Assembly: GCF_020885975.1 (NCBI RefSeq)
Contig: NZ_AP025183.1
Span: forward strand, 1,798,001-1,862,000
Direction of reading: 5' to 3'
Origin: Flavobacterium ammonificans
GTDB taxonomy: Bacteria; Bacteroidota; Bacteroidia; Flavobacteriales; Flavobacteriaceae
Length of the DNA stretch: 64,000 bases
The position numbers and the translations under genes were made by a program. Under the pieces are notes generated by a model that was not told where the DNA came from, searched no databases, and saw nothing but the letters and a program-made list of their open reading frames with translations. The first letter of the stretch is position 1. Each line of letters opens with the position of its first letter. Below are positions 27,785 to 35,964 of the stretch, one piece after another.

Positions 27785-28345
27785 TTAAGAAGTAGCCCAA
27801 GCTTTTTGACCCGGTTCAAGAGGTGCACTTCCATCATATTTTCCAGGAATAGCAACATATTCACGTGCTTGAGTACAACCAATTTCAGAAGAGTAGTATC
27901 CTAAAATAGTTAAATCCCTAGCAATAGTAAAGAAAGATGGTTTTCTTTTATTTGCTACAGCTTCATCTCTTAATTCCGTAACTATAGTTGTTCTTTCTTG
28001 TTCAGATGCAGCAACAAAGTTTTTACCAAACTTTGCAAAACATTTGTCGTCCATAGACTTCAATCCAGCTGAAAAAAGATCTTGCAAATTAGCAGGATAA
28101 CAATCCTGAATCATCATTGGAATAAATGCTCCTAAACCAGCTGCTTTTGCACCTGGACAAGTTGAAGTCGTTGGAATAATAATCTCTGCAAATTCAGCAA
28201 GAATTGCTTCGTCTGATGCTGAAAAGTTAACCATTTTAGATTTATCTAAAACTGTAAAACTTTCAAATAAAACGCCCATTGTTGTTGCTGAAATGGCTCC
28301 TCCCATTAAATAGGCAACTCTTTTTAGTGCTTCCCTTCTTTCCAT
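27785..28345 (-). CDS. Gluconate 2-dehydrogenase subunit 3 family protein, Tat-signalled small subunit (operon gene 1)
   Basis: The 186-residue protein starts with a twin-arginine segment (MERREALKRVAYLMGGAIS), then a domain of the gluconate-2-dehydrogenase subunit-3 family (EFAEIIIPTTSTCPGAKAAGLGAFI). In fructose, gluconate and glucoside-3-dehydrogenases this subunit binds the GMC subunit and carries its export signal. It is the first gene of the ten-gene operon and precedes the GMC gene by 44 bases. Confidence 0.88.
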   Translation of the reverse strand: MERREALKRVAYLMGGAISATTMGVLFESFTVLDKSKMVNFSASDEAILAEFAEIIIPTTSTCPGAKAAGLGAFIPMMIQDCYPANLQDLFSAGLKSMDDKCFAKFGKNFVAASEQERTTIVTELRDEAVANKRKPSFFTIARDLTILGYYSSEIGCTQAREYVAIPGKYDGSAPLEPGQKAWATS

Positions 28346-28882
28346 TTGGTTTAATTTAGTTGTTTTAGGTTGTTAAAAGTTATTTTATAGATACTTACAA
28401 TAATAGCAAATAAAAAAACAGATTCGTTTTTTTAGTGTTAATTAATTGACAGAATTCCATTTTTTTTATTTTTTTATGAATTTTAAATCAAATTCTATAG
28501 AATAATCTTGATTATGATGTTTTTTCTAAATTATTTTTTGCTTTTTCTATTAAATTATAAACTAATTCTCAGAAAAAAAATAGTGTTTATTCTAAAATAT
28601 ATAATTTAAATCTTACAAAAAAAATCAAGAACCGAATCAATTTAATCTTCATTGCGTTAAAATGACATAAATCAATTATAAAATCAAAATAGTTTATACT
28701 TTCATAAAATACAAAAAAAATAAATTATGCAAGAAAACGATTTCGTTTGCTGATTGTAAAATTAGGTGGTTAATTGAGATTTCCGTAGATAGGAATAAAA
28801 AAAGTAGATGAATTTTAATGCTATATATTTATTAATCAATTATATATATAGTAAAAACTCTAAATTAAAAGTAGATTATTTA
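28346..28882. other. 537-base AT-rich intergenic region
   Basis: No ORF, RNA gene or strong hairpin is seen here. It must hold the promoter of the minus-strand operon starting at 28345, but I find no exact TAnnTTTG match on that strand; the nearest is one mismatch away at 28404-28411. A small palindrome (AAACGATTTCGTTT, 28734-28747) is present. The region could bind a regulator of the sugar operon. Confidence 0.5.
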
Positions 28883-29269
28883 TTAGAATAATTGAAGTTG
28901 ACTTTGTAACCGTTCCATTAACATGGAGCGAATTCGTTTATTTAATCCAGATGAAACAGTGCTGTAGATTTGGTATTCGTCTAAAGTAAAAAAAGCGATA
29001 ATAAGTCCCTTATAGGTGTTTTGTAGTTGACTATCCTTAGCAATAGCATTCTCAATTGTATTCATTTTTTTATCAAGAGGGAAAGTGTCAAAATGAATTC
29101 TGTTTTGGTTAAGGTAATTTTTAAATACTTGAATAATCAAATCGTTTTGCAACTTTAGAATCGGGCGCAATGTCTTATTTTGAAATTCTTCTTCAATAGA
29201 CGAATGATTATCAGTTTTCCCTAAAACATCCCCGCGAAATTGGTGAATAAACTCGTCTCTTGAATACAT
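28883..29269 (-). CDS. Conserved-looking hypothetical protein
   Basis: This is a 128-residue soluble, mostly helical protein with no signal peptide or membrane helix. I do not recognise the family. The sequence is rich in Gln, Asn and Leu, with a C-terminal basic amphipathic segment (NKRIRSMLMERLQSQLQ). It is encoded 8 bases after the DUF3817 gene on the same strand, so the two are probably co-transcribed. Codon use and composition look like the neighbours, supporting a real gene. Confidence 0.6.
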   Translation of the reverse strand: MYSRDEFIHQFRGDVLGKTDNHSSIEEEFQNKTLRPILKLQNDLIIQVFKNYLNQNRIHFDTFPLDKKMNTIENAIAKDSQLQNTYKGLIIAFFTLDEYQIYSTVSSGLNKRIRSMLMERLQSQLQLF

Positions 29270-29277
29270 AATATAAA

Positions 29278-29550
29278 TTAGCTTAAATATTTTTTCTCAA
29301 CATAAAAAGTTCCAAAAGGTACTACAGACGCTAAACAAATTATACCCATCTTTTTATAAGACCAATTCAATTCAATTTTTGCCATTATGGCTAAAATAAT
29401 ATATGCCACGAACAAAACCCCGTGTGCCATTCCTATAATTTTGACAAAAATTGGTTCTTGAAAATAATATTTCATTGGCATCGCAAAAAACAACAATAGC
29501 AGGAGGGAAGCCCCTTCTAAAAAAGCAATAATTTTAAATAACTTCAACAT
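29278..29550 (-). CDS. DUF3817 small membrane protein
   Basis: The 90-residue protein has three hydrophobic helices and conserved polar residues within them: FLEGASLLLLLFFAMPMKY in helix one and GMAHGVLFVAYIILAI in helix two. These Glu, Met and His positions match DUF3817 proteins. Their function is unknown. The gene heads a two-gene minus-strand unit and has its own putative -7 element. Confidence 0.82.
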   Translation of the reverse strand: MLKLFKIIAFLEGASLLLLLFFAMPMKYYFQEPIFVKIIGMAHGVLFVAYIILAIMAKIELNWSYKKMGIICLASVVPFGTFYVEKKYLS

Positions 29551-29575
29551 AACTTATGTATTAAATTTCCAATCC

Positions 29576-29583
29576 CAAAAATA
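29576..29583 (-). promoter_or_regulatory. Putative -7 promoter element for the DUF3817 gene
   Basis: On the minus strand the site reads TATTTTTG (TAnnTTTG), 26 bases before the start codon. No -33 box is apparent. Confidence 0.4.
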
Positions 29584-29626
29584 AGGAATAAGATTGATTT
29601 AAGGCATACGATTGATTAAAGTAAAT

Positions 29627-29634
29627 TATATTTG
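29627..29634 (+). promoter_or_regulatory. Putative -7 promoter element for the DUF6155-like gene
   Basis: TATATTTG matches TAnnTTTG and ends 19 bases before the ATG at 29653. With the element at 29576 it forms a divergent promoter region. Confidence 0.45.
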
Positions 29635-29652
29635 TACAATATCAATTTCAAT

Positions 29653-30177
29653 ATGAGCAAACGCGATCTAAAAAAATACCTGTCAGAATTGAATAAGGAA
29701 CAATTAGAAGAACAACTAATTGAACTTTACGAAAAATTTGTTCCAGTAAAAACATATTATGATTTTGTTTTTAATCCAAAAGAAGATGCTCTATTAAAGG
29801 AAGCTAAACTTAAAATTTCTAACGAATATTATCCATTTAAAAAGAGTGGACGTGGAAGTAAACCTAAAATGAGACGGTCTATTGCTCAAAAAATTATTAA
29901 ACATTTTGTAGTTCTGGGGGTAGATCCCTTTGTAATAGCAGATTTAATGCTTTATAATATCGAAATTGCTCAGACGTATTCTGGAGAGAATACAATTAAA
30001 CAAGAGTTATTTTACAAAAGTATGTTCAAATCATTCGAACAAGCTGTTGAATTCATTATTTCTAATGGTATTTTTTTAGAATTTAAATCAAGAATACATT
30101 CTATTTATTTGGAAACCAAGTCACAAAAATGGTTTGTTGCATCTGAATTTGAGCGAATTATTAGTCGTTTAGAATAG
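29653..30177 (+). CDS. DUF6155-like hypothetical protein
   Basis: The 174-residue protein begins MSKRDLKKYLSELNKEQLEEQLIELYEKF, a helical start typical of the DUF6155 family. It is basic and helical with no signal peptide or membrane segment, and has a GRGSKPKMRRSIAQK basic patch. The ATG at 29653 is chosen over an upstream TTG at 29632, which lies within the -7 promoter element. No function is known; the basic patch could suggest nucleic-acid binding, but this is speculation. It is a single gene. Confidence 0.7.
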   Translation: MSKRDLKKYLSELNKEQLEEQLIELYEKFVPVKTYYDFVFNPKEDALLKEAKLKISNEYYPFKKSGRGSKPKMRRSIAQKIIKHFVVLGVDPFVIADLMLYNIEIAQTYSGENTIKQELFYKSMFKSFEQAVEFIISNGIFLEFKSRIHSIYLETKSQKWFVASEFERIISRLE

Positions 30178-30258
30178 TAATCACATTGAAAATTATTTAT
30201 TTTTAATATCCCTTCCTTATTTTAGAATAATTATTACGGTTTAACTGTTTTTTAGGTG

Positions 30259-30266
30259 TATTTTTG
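30259..30266 (+). promoter_or_regulatory. Putative -7 promoter element for the SF2 helicase gene
   Basis: TATTTTTG matches TAnnTTTG and ends 19 bases before the ATG at 30286. Confidence 0.4.
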
Positions 30267-30285
30267 CAAAAATCCAAAACAAAAA

Positions 30286-31824
30286 ATGCCTCAAAACACT
30301 TTAGAACCTGAATTTGAAGAACGAAAAGAGCTCTATGATTACCAAAAAGGGGATATAGATGCCATTTTTGAGCGCATTGACAACGCCTCTCCTCAACATC
30401 ATTTATTGTATCAACTACCAACAGGTGGTGGGAAAACAGTAATCTTTTCTGAAATTGTTCGTAGATATATTCAAAAACACGATAAGAAAGTTGTTGTATT
30501 GACGCACCGAATTGAGTTATGCAAACAGACTTCTAAAATGCTGAAAGGTTTTGGTGTCAAGAATAAAATCATCAATAGTAATGTAAAAGAGCTTCCAGAT
30601 CAAAACGATTATTCTTGTTTTGTAGCGATGGTTGAAACGCTTAAAAACCGTATTAATGATGAAAAATTACATTTGGATAATGTAGGTTTGGTTATAATTG
30701 ACGAAGCGCATTACAACTCATTTAGAAAGTTATTAAGTTCATTCAAAAAAGCCTTTATTTTAGGAGTTACGGCAACCCCTTTAAGTTCGAATATCAAACT
30801 TCCAATGCATCAAAACTACGATGAATTAATTGTAGGCGATACAATACAATCATTGATTGATAAAGGATTTTTAGCAAAAGCCATTACCTATAGTTATGAT
30901 GTTGGATTGACTTCACTAAAAGTAGGAATCAACGGTGATTATACGGTAAAATCATCCGATGATTTATATACTAATATGGCAATGCAGGAGAAATTATTGC
31001 ACGCCTATACCGAGAAATCATTAGGAAAGAAAACCTTAATTTTTAACAACGGGATCAATACTTCGCTATATGTTTATGAAACATTTAGAGAAGCCGGGTA
31101 TGATGTAAGACATCTTGATAACACTAGTAGCACTGAAGAACGTAAAGACATTTTACATTGGTTTAAACATACTCCAAATGCAATTTTAACGTCAGTTGGA
31201 ATTCTAACTACAGGATTTGATGAGCCAACAGTTGAGACTATAATATTGAATAGAGCAACCAAATCATTAACCTTATATTTTCAAATGATTGGACGTGGTT
31301 CAAGAAAACTAGAAAATAAAGACGAGTTTACAGTAATTGATTTAGGAAATAATGCGGCACGATTCGGATTATGGAGTGATCCTGTCAATTGGCAGCATAT
31401 ATTTAAATCTCCTGAATATTATTTAGAGAATCTTCGTGATGATGCCGAAATTGAGCTGTATTTTAAATATGAAATGCCTCCTGAATTACGTGCAAAATTC
31501 AGCAAAACTAAAGTCGTAACCTTTGATGTAGATGAAGAACACAAACAAGTTATTCGTCAAAATTTACGTTCTAAGGTTGTACTCGAGAAGTCTTTAGAAC
31601 AACACGCCACAATGTGTGTAGACAATACTGAAGATTTGCAAGCTGCAAAAACCTTAGCACGAGAATTGGAAGAAGACATTGAATGTCGAGTAAATCGTTT
31701 CTCAAAATGTTTGAGCCAATGCAGTAAAAATTACCGCGAATGGTTAGTAGAAGATTACAAAATGAAATTGACACTTTTAATAGGGAAGAAGTACCGAGAA
31801 AAAATAATGAATGAAGCGGATTAA
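30286..31824 (+). CDS. DEAH-box superfamily 2 helicase (UvsW/RadD-like)
   Basis: The 512-residue SF2 helicase has Walker A in LPTGGGKTVIFSEI, Walker B in LVIIDEAHYN, motif III-like VTATPLS, and motifs V-VI in TTGFDEPTVETIILNRAT and FQMIGRGSRK. This pattern fits the stand-alone restriction-subunit/UvsW/RadD type of DNA helicase rather than an RNA helicase. The C-terminal 120 residues contain several Cys (ECRVNRFSKCLSQCSKNY) that could bind zinc. The ATG at 30286 is used; the GTG at 30256 lies upstream of the putative promoter. No methylase or nuclease partner is nearby, so a repair role is more likely than restriction. Confidence 0.85.
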   Translation: MPQNTLEPEFEERKELYDYQKGDIDAIFERIDNASPQHHLLYQLPTGGGKTVIFSEIVRRYIQKHDKKVVVLTHRIELCKQTSKMLKGFGVKNKIINSNVKELPDQNDYSCFVAMVETLKNRINDEKLHLDNVGLVIIDEAHYNSFRKLLSSFKKAFILGVTATPLSSNIKLPMHQNYDELIVGDTIQSLIDKGFLAKAITYSYDVGLTSLKVGINGDYTVKSSDDLYTNMAMQEKLLHAYTEKSLGKKTLIFNNGINTSLYVYETFREAGYDVRHLDNTSSTEERKDILHWFKHTPNAILTSVGILTTGFDEPTVETIILNRATKSLTLYFQMIGRGSRKLENKDEFTVIDLGNNAARFGLWSDPVNWQHIFKSPEYYLENLRDDAEIELYFKYEMPPELRAKFSKTKVVTFDVDEEHKQVIRQNLRSKVVLEKSLEQHATMCVDNTEDLQAAKTLARELEEDIECRVNRFSKCLSQCSKNYREWLVEDYKMKLTLLIGKKYREKIMNEAD

Positions 31825-31857
31825 ATTTTTATTTAATCCGACACAAAAAACAAAAAT

Positions 31858-33189
31858 ATGGCTAACCAATTTTCTGAATTAGGAATTTCAAATCCTTTAG
31901 TAGAAGTATTAACTGAATTGAAAATTGTTGAACCTACAGAGATTCAGCAAAAAGTAATTCCGCAATTACTAGCAAACACTACTGATATAGTTGGACTTGC
32001 AAAAACTGGTACAGGAAAAACTGCTGCTTTTGGATTACCCCTTTTACAGTTAATTCAAATTGAGAAGGCTAATATTCAAGCTGTTATTTTGGTACCAACA
32101 CGTGAGTTGGGGCATCAAATCCACACTAATTTAGAACAATTTTCAAAGAACATAAATGGAATTTCAATAGCAGCTACTTGCGGTGGAATCCCAATAAAAC
32201 CTCAAATAGAAAGGCTTAAAACACCTACACATATTGTTGTAGCAACCCCTGGAAGATTGATTGATTTGATCCAAAGAAAAGCAATTAACTTAAAAGATAC
32301 ACAATTTCTAGTTTTAGACGAAGCGGATGAAATGGTTAGTATTTTAAAAGAAAGTTTAGATGAAATAGTGGCTGAATTGCCAAAAAAACATAGAACTTTT
32401 TTATTTTCAGCTACTTTACCCGGAACTATAAAACAGTTAATTCAGAACTACTTATCTAAAAATGTAGTAGAAATTAGTGCCAATATGGAAACTATTGGTA
32501 ATCAAGGAATTGATCATCAATATATTGTAGTAGATCCTATTGAAAAATTAGATGTTTTAATGCATTTTTTAAATTCTAGAGAAGGCGAACGCGGAATTAT
32601 TTTTTGTAAAACCAAAGCCGCTGTAAATAAATTAGCTAAAAATCTAGCTATCAATAAATTTTCATCAGGTGCCATACACGGCAGTTTATCTCAAGGAATT
32701 CGTGACCGAATTATGGGACAATTTCGTGAAGGACATATCAGTATTTTGATTGCAACCGATTTAGCTGCAAGAGGAATTGATGTAGCCGATGTTGCTTTCG
32801 TGGTTAATTACCATTTACCTGATGTATATGAAGCCTATGTACATCGAAGCGGAAGAACTGCAAGAGCTGGAGCAAAAGGACTTTCATTAACCGTTTTACA
32901 AACTGAAGAAGTTGTAGAAATCGCTGATTTTGAAAAAGAATTAGGAATTCAATTTTCTGAATTTAAAAAACCTACAGTTGCCAGTATTGAAGCAAACAAT
33001 ACATTACTGTGGGCTAAGAAAATTTTTAAAACGAAACCCAATCACGATGTAGATGCTGAGCTTAAAACTAAAGTTAAAACAATTTTTCATCATTTAACTA
33101 AAGAGGAACTAATTGAAAAATTATTGGCTAATCATTTACAACAACTGATTATTGCTACAGAACAGCCTGTTAAAAAGCATAAAAGATAA
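31858..33189 (+). CDS. DEAD-box ATP-dependent RNA helicase
   Basis: All DEAD-box motifs are present in the 443-residue protein: Q motif EPTEIQQKVIP, motif I AKTGTGKTAAF, PTRELGHQ, TPGRLIDL, DEAD in VLDEADEMV, SAT in LFSATLPG, then ATDLAARGIDV and HRSGRTARAG. A short basic C-terminal extension (about residues 370-443) ends in PVKKHKR. It probably remodels RNA in ribosome assembly or mRNA decay, like RhlE/DeaD. A DbpA-type rRNA-binding domain is not evident. It starts 33 bases after the DEAH helicase. Confidence 0.92.
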   Translation: MANQFSELGISNPLVEVLTELKIVEPTEIQQKVIPQLLANTTDIVGLAKTGTGKTAAFGLPLLQLIQIEKANIQAVILVPTRELGHQIHTNLEQFSKNINGISIAATCGGIPIKPQIERLKTPTHIVVATPGRLIDLIQRKAINLKDTQFLVLDEADEMVSILKESLDEIVAELPKKHRTFLFSATLPGTIKQLIQNYLSKNVVEISANMETIGNQGIDHQYIVVDPIEKLDVLMHFLNSREGERGIIFCKTKAAVNKLAKNLAINKFSSGAIHGSLSQGIRDRIMGQFREGHISILIATDLAARGIDVADVAFVVNYHLPDVYEAYVHRSGRTARAGAKGLSLTVLQTEEVVEIADFEKELGIQFSEFKKPTVASIEANNTLLWAKKIFKTKPNHDVDAELKTKVKTIFHHLTKEELIEKLLANHLQQLIIATEQPVKKHKR

Positions 33190-33243
33190 TAATTGTATCA
33201 AATTTACTAGATATCGTCCTATTTTATAATAAATATAATTGAA

Positions 33244-33278
<35 letters not shown>

Positions 33279-33338
33279 AGCCACTAATCAATTAACAAAT
33301 ACTACTCTAAATAAGTTAATAGTATTTTTTATTAACTC

Positions 33339-33369
33339 TTGTGTTCCCTTCTTAAAATACCTAAATTAG
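33339..33369 (+). promoter_or_regulatory. Putative promoter of the DUF294/exonuclease-like operon
   Basis: TTG (33339-33341) lies 20 bases before TAAATTAG (33362-33369). Spacing fits the Bacteroidota TTG-N17-23-TAnnTTTG pattern; the -7 box has one mismatch. The start codon is 28 bases downstream. Confidence 0.45.
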
Positions 33370-33397
33370 CAATCATAAAAATTATTCCTCACACATT

Positions 33398-35317
33398 ATG
33401 AATACTGTTGCAGAACATATTGCTGATTTTTTAAAAAAATATCCGCCGTTTGATAATTTGACTTTTGAAGAATTATCAGAAATAGCGACCAATATTCGTG
33501 TTGTTAATTTAGAAAAATACAAGACTTTATTTCAAATTGATGACAAATTACACGATTGCTTTTATGTTGTAGCTTCTGGGGTAATTCATTTGTCTGTTAT
33601 AGCTGATGCTGAGGAAACTTTATTGAACAAATGTCACGAAGGGGATATTTTTGGATTGCGCCCCTTTTTTGCTAAGAACAATTATATGATGACTGCAAAA
33701 GCGCGACAAGAATGTATTGTTTATGCAATACCAATTGCAACTTTTAGACCTTTTGTAGCTAATAATCCGAATGTATTGGATTTTTTGTTGGAAAGTTTCG
33801 CAACCAATACTAATAATCCAAACGATAAGAATATTAGAGGTAAATTACTTTCAGATAATGTGGTGTATGCTGACCAGCAATCCTCTGATTTACAGTATTT
33901 TCAATCCTTAAATTACAATAGAGTTCCGTTAACAACTTCAGCAGATGCTATCATAATGGATGTGGCAAAAACTATGGCTGAAAACCTTTCTAATAGTATT
34001 ATTATAACAAATAATAATTCTATTCCTATTGGAATTGTAACTCATACCGATATGAGCACCAAAATTGCAACGGGCCGATTCCCTATTACTGCTACCATTG
34101 ATAAAATTATGACTAATCCAGTGGTTACTGTTGTAGAAAATATTTCTTTGGCAGAAGCCCAATTAGTTATGTTAAAAAATAACGTAACCCATTTAATTGC
34201 AACATCGGATGGAACTAACCAATCTGAGGTCAAAGGAATTATTTCTGAACACGATTTAATTGTTTCTCAAGCCAATAACCCTGGGGTATTAATTAAGCAA
34301 ATCAAACGAACTCAGTCTGCAGATGATTTAAAGCAACTACGCGAACGATTGACTACTATTATTCAGAGTTCTATCCATAAAAACATTCCGCTTTTTCATA
34401 TCTATAATATTGCAAGCGAAATTAATTTGGCACTAATCAAACGTTCGGTTGAATTAGCAATTTTAGATCTTGGCTCCCCTCCTGCTCGTTTTGCTTGGTT
34501 ATGCATTGGTAGCCAAGGCCGTAAAGAACAATTATTATTAACTGATCAAGATAGTATTTTAGTATTTGAAGATGTAGTTCCTGATAAATACAGAGAAGTT
34601 AAAGATTATTTCTTAAAATTAGCCAAGCGCTCTACAGCCAACCTAGAAAAAATAGGTTATTCATTATGTCCAAACGGTCATATGGGCAGTAATACTCTTT
34701 GGTGTAAATCACTGACTGACTGGACCAATCAATATAACAGTTGGATGAATACTCCAGGTAAAAATAGTAATGACTTGAGTAGTATTTTCTTTGATTACGA
34801 AATGGCTTTTGGGGAATCAAAGATTGAGGAAGCAATAGAAAATGTTATTTATAATAATGCCAAAAACAATACATTATTCTTTGATTTTTTAGGTAATGAT
34901 GCCTTGAGAAATAATGCTCCGCTTAGTTTCTTTAAGAAATTTATTGTTGAAGAAGAAGGGCCAAACAAAGATAAATTTGATATTAAAACGCGTGCCTTAC
35001 TTCCATTGATTGACAGTGCACGACTTTTTGCATTAAGTTACGGAATTAAAGGTGTTAATAATACCTACTCTCGCTTCAAGCAATTGGCTATTGCAGATCC
35101 GCGAAATGCTGAAATTTATATTAATTGTGCAGAAGCCTTTTTAACTTTATCCAAATTTAGAACGGTTGAAGGTTTAAAAAACGAAGATGCTGGACAATAT
35201 ATTAATCTAAACGAATTGAATAAATTAGACAAAGAGCGATTGAAAAATGCACTTGCTCCAATGAGAGAACTAGAAGAATTAATTAAAGATAAATTCCAAC
35301 TTACTCAATTTTCATAA
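33398..35317 (+). CDS. cNMP-binding / CBS-pair / DUF294 nucleotidyltransferase-like signalling protein
   Basis: The 639-residue multidomain protein has an N-terminal cyclic-nucleotide-binding-like domain (about 1-130, with VASGVIHLSVI and CHEGDIFGLRPFF). Two CBS motifs follow (about 160-290, GIVTHTDMSTK and GIISEHDLIV), then a DUF294 nucleotidyltransferase domain (about 340-450) with GSQGRKEQLLLTDQDSILVF, and a C-terminal DUF294_C helical domain. The GS...TDQD pattern resembles GlnD-type uridylyltransferases, so it may transfer a nucleotide to a partner in response to a bound nucleotide. The next gene starts 2 bases later, and acs lies convergently after it. Confidence 0.88.
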   Translation: MNTVAEHIADFLKKYPPFDNLTFEELSEIATNIRVVNLEKYKTLFQIDDKLHDCFYVVASGVIHLSVIADAEETLLNKCHEGDIFGLRPFFAKNNYMMTAKARQECIVYAIPIATFRPFVANNPNVLDFLLESFATNTNNPNDKNIRGKLLSDNVVYADQQSSDLQYFQSLNYNRVPLTTSADAIIMDVAKTMAENLSNSIIITNNNSIPIGIVTHTDMSTKIATGRFPITATIDKIMTNPVVTVVENISLAEAQLVMLKNNVTHLIATSDGTNQSEVKGIISEHDLIVSQANNPGVLIKQIKRTQSADDLKQLRERLTTIIQSSIHKNIPLFHIYNIASEINLALIKRSVELAILDLGSPPARFAWLCIGSQGRKEQLLLTDQDSILVFEDVVPDKYREVKDYFLKLAKRSTANLEKIGYSLCPNGHMGSNTLWCKSLTDWTNQYNSWMNTPGKNSNDLSSIFFDYEMAFGESKIEEAIENVIYNNAKNNTLFFDFLGNDALRNNAPLSFFKKFIVEEEGPNKDKFDIKTRALLPLIDSARLFALSYGIKGVNNTYSRFKQLAIADPRNAEIYINCAEAFLTLSKFRTVEGLKNEDAGQYINLNELNKLDKERLKNALAPMRELEELIKDKFQLTQFS

Positions 35318-35319
35318 TT

Positions 35320-35916
35320 ATGTTAGATTGGCTTAAAAATATTACTAAAGAACATCCTGAATTCTGGAAGGATTACCTATCTAAATTTGACCAAAAATCA
35401 AACCGATATGTCATTCTTTCTACCGAAAAAACGGGATTAAATCCAGACAAAGACGTTATTCTGTCTTTTGGATGTTTTGGAATAGTTAATGATAGTTTGC
35501 TTATTGGAGATAATTTTGAAGTAGTTCTATTACAATACAAATTTCTGCATGACAATGAACTTTCTAACGAGTTTATTGTAGAAAGTAAACTTCAAAAATT
35601 AGGAGAATCCGAAGCAATTCAATCCTTATTACAATATATTGGTAATGCTACTTTAGTTGGATACCGAATTGATACAGATGTAGAAATAATCAATACCGCG
35701 TTAGAAAAAATGGATTGTGGAAGACTTAAAAATGAGCCACTTGATCTAGAAATTATGCATTGCAGATTGAATGATATCAATAACAAACAATTCACATTAG
35801 ACGAATTATGTACTTTGTATAAAGTTCCAATAAGTGACCGAAACTCTGCATCGGAAGAAGCCTATAAAATGGGATTGTTGTTTTTAAAATTAAAATCCAG
35901 ATTAGGATTAAAATAA
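35320..35916 (+). CDS. DnaQ-fold exonuclease-like protein with degenerate active site
   Basis: The 198-residue protein has the overall layout of the DEDDh 3'-5' exonuclease (DNA polymerase III epsilon-like) proteins often found with DUF294 genes. The first motif, normally DxExTGL, reads STEKTGL, so the first Asp is Ser while Glu is kept. The second motif keeps Asp (GYRIDTDVEIIN). The last motif, normally H-x4-D, reads DRNSASEEAY, replacing His with Asn and Asp with Glu. Three of five metal/catalytic residues are therefore changed, so nuclease activity is doubtful. Two-base spacing to the DUF294 gene suggests a partner or target of that protein. Confidence 0.8.
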   Translation: MLDWLKNITKEHPEFWKDYLSKFDQKSNRYVILSTEKTGLNPDKDVILSFGCFGIVNDSLLIGDNFEVVLLQYKFLHDNELSNEFIVESKLQKLGESEAIQSLLQYIGNATLVGYRIDTDVEIINTALEKMDCGRLKNEPLDLEIMHCRLNDINNKQFTLDELCTLYKVPISDRNSASEEAYKMGLLFLKLKSRLGLK

Positions 35917-35949
35917 AAAAAGGCATTATCAAATGATAATGCCTTTTTT
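35915..35949. terminator. Bidirectional terminator between the exonuclease-like gene and acs
   Basis: A 9-bp stem, GGCATTATC (35922-35930) with GATAATGCC (35935-35943), has loop AAAT and is flanked by an A run and a T run that extend the stem. It can end transcription from both convergent genes. Confidence 0.85.
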
Positions 35950-35964
35950 ATTTTGATAATCTAC

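Noticed and set aside
28346..28882. Search for a small RNA or ORF in the AT-rich 537-base gap
   Set aside because: Only short AT palindromes and very short frames occur; no terminator-promoter pair defines an RNA gene.
30286..33189. The two neighbouring helicases as a restriction or phage-defence island
   Set aside because: There is no methyltransferase, nuclease, integrase or composition shift; the second is an ordinary DEAD-box RNA helicase, so a defence system is not supported.
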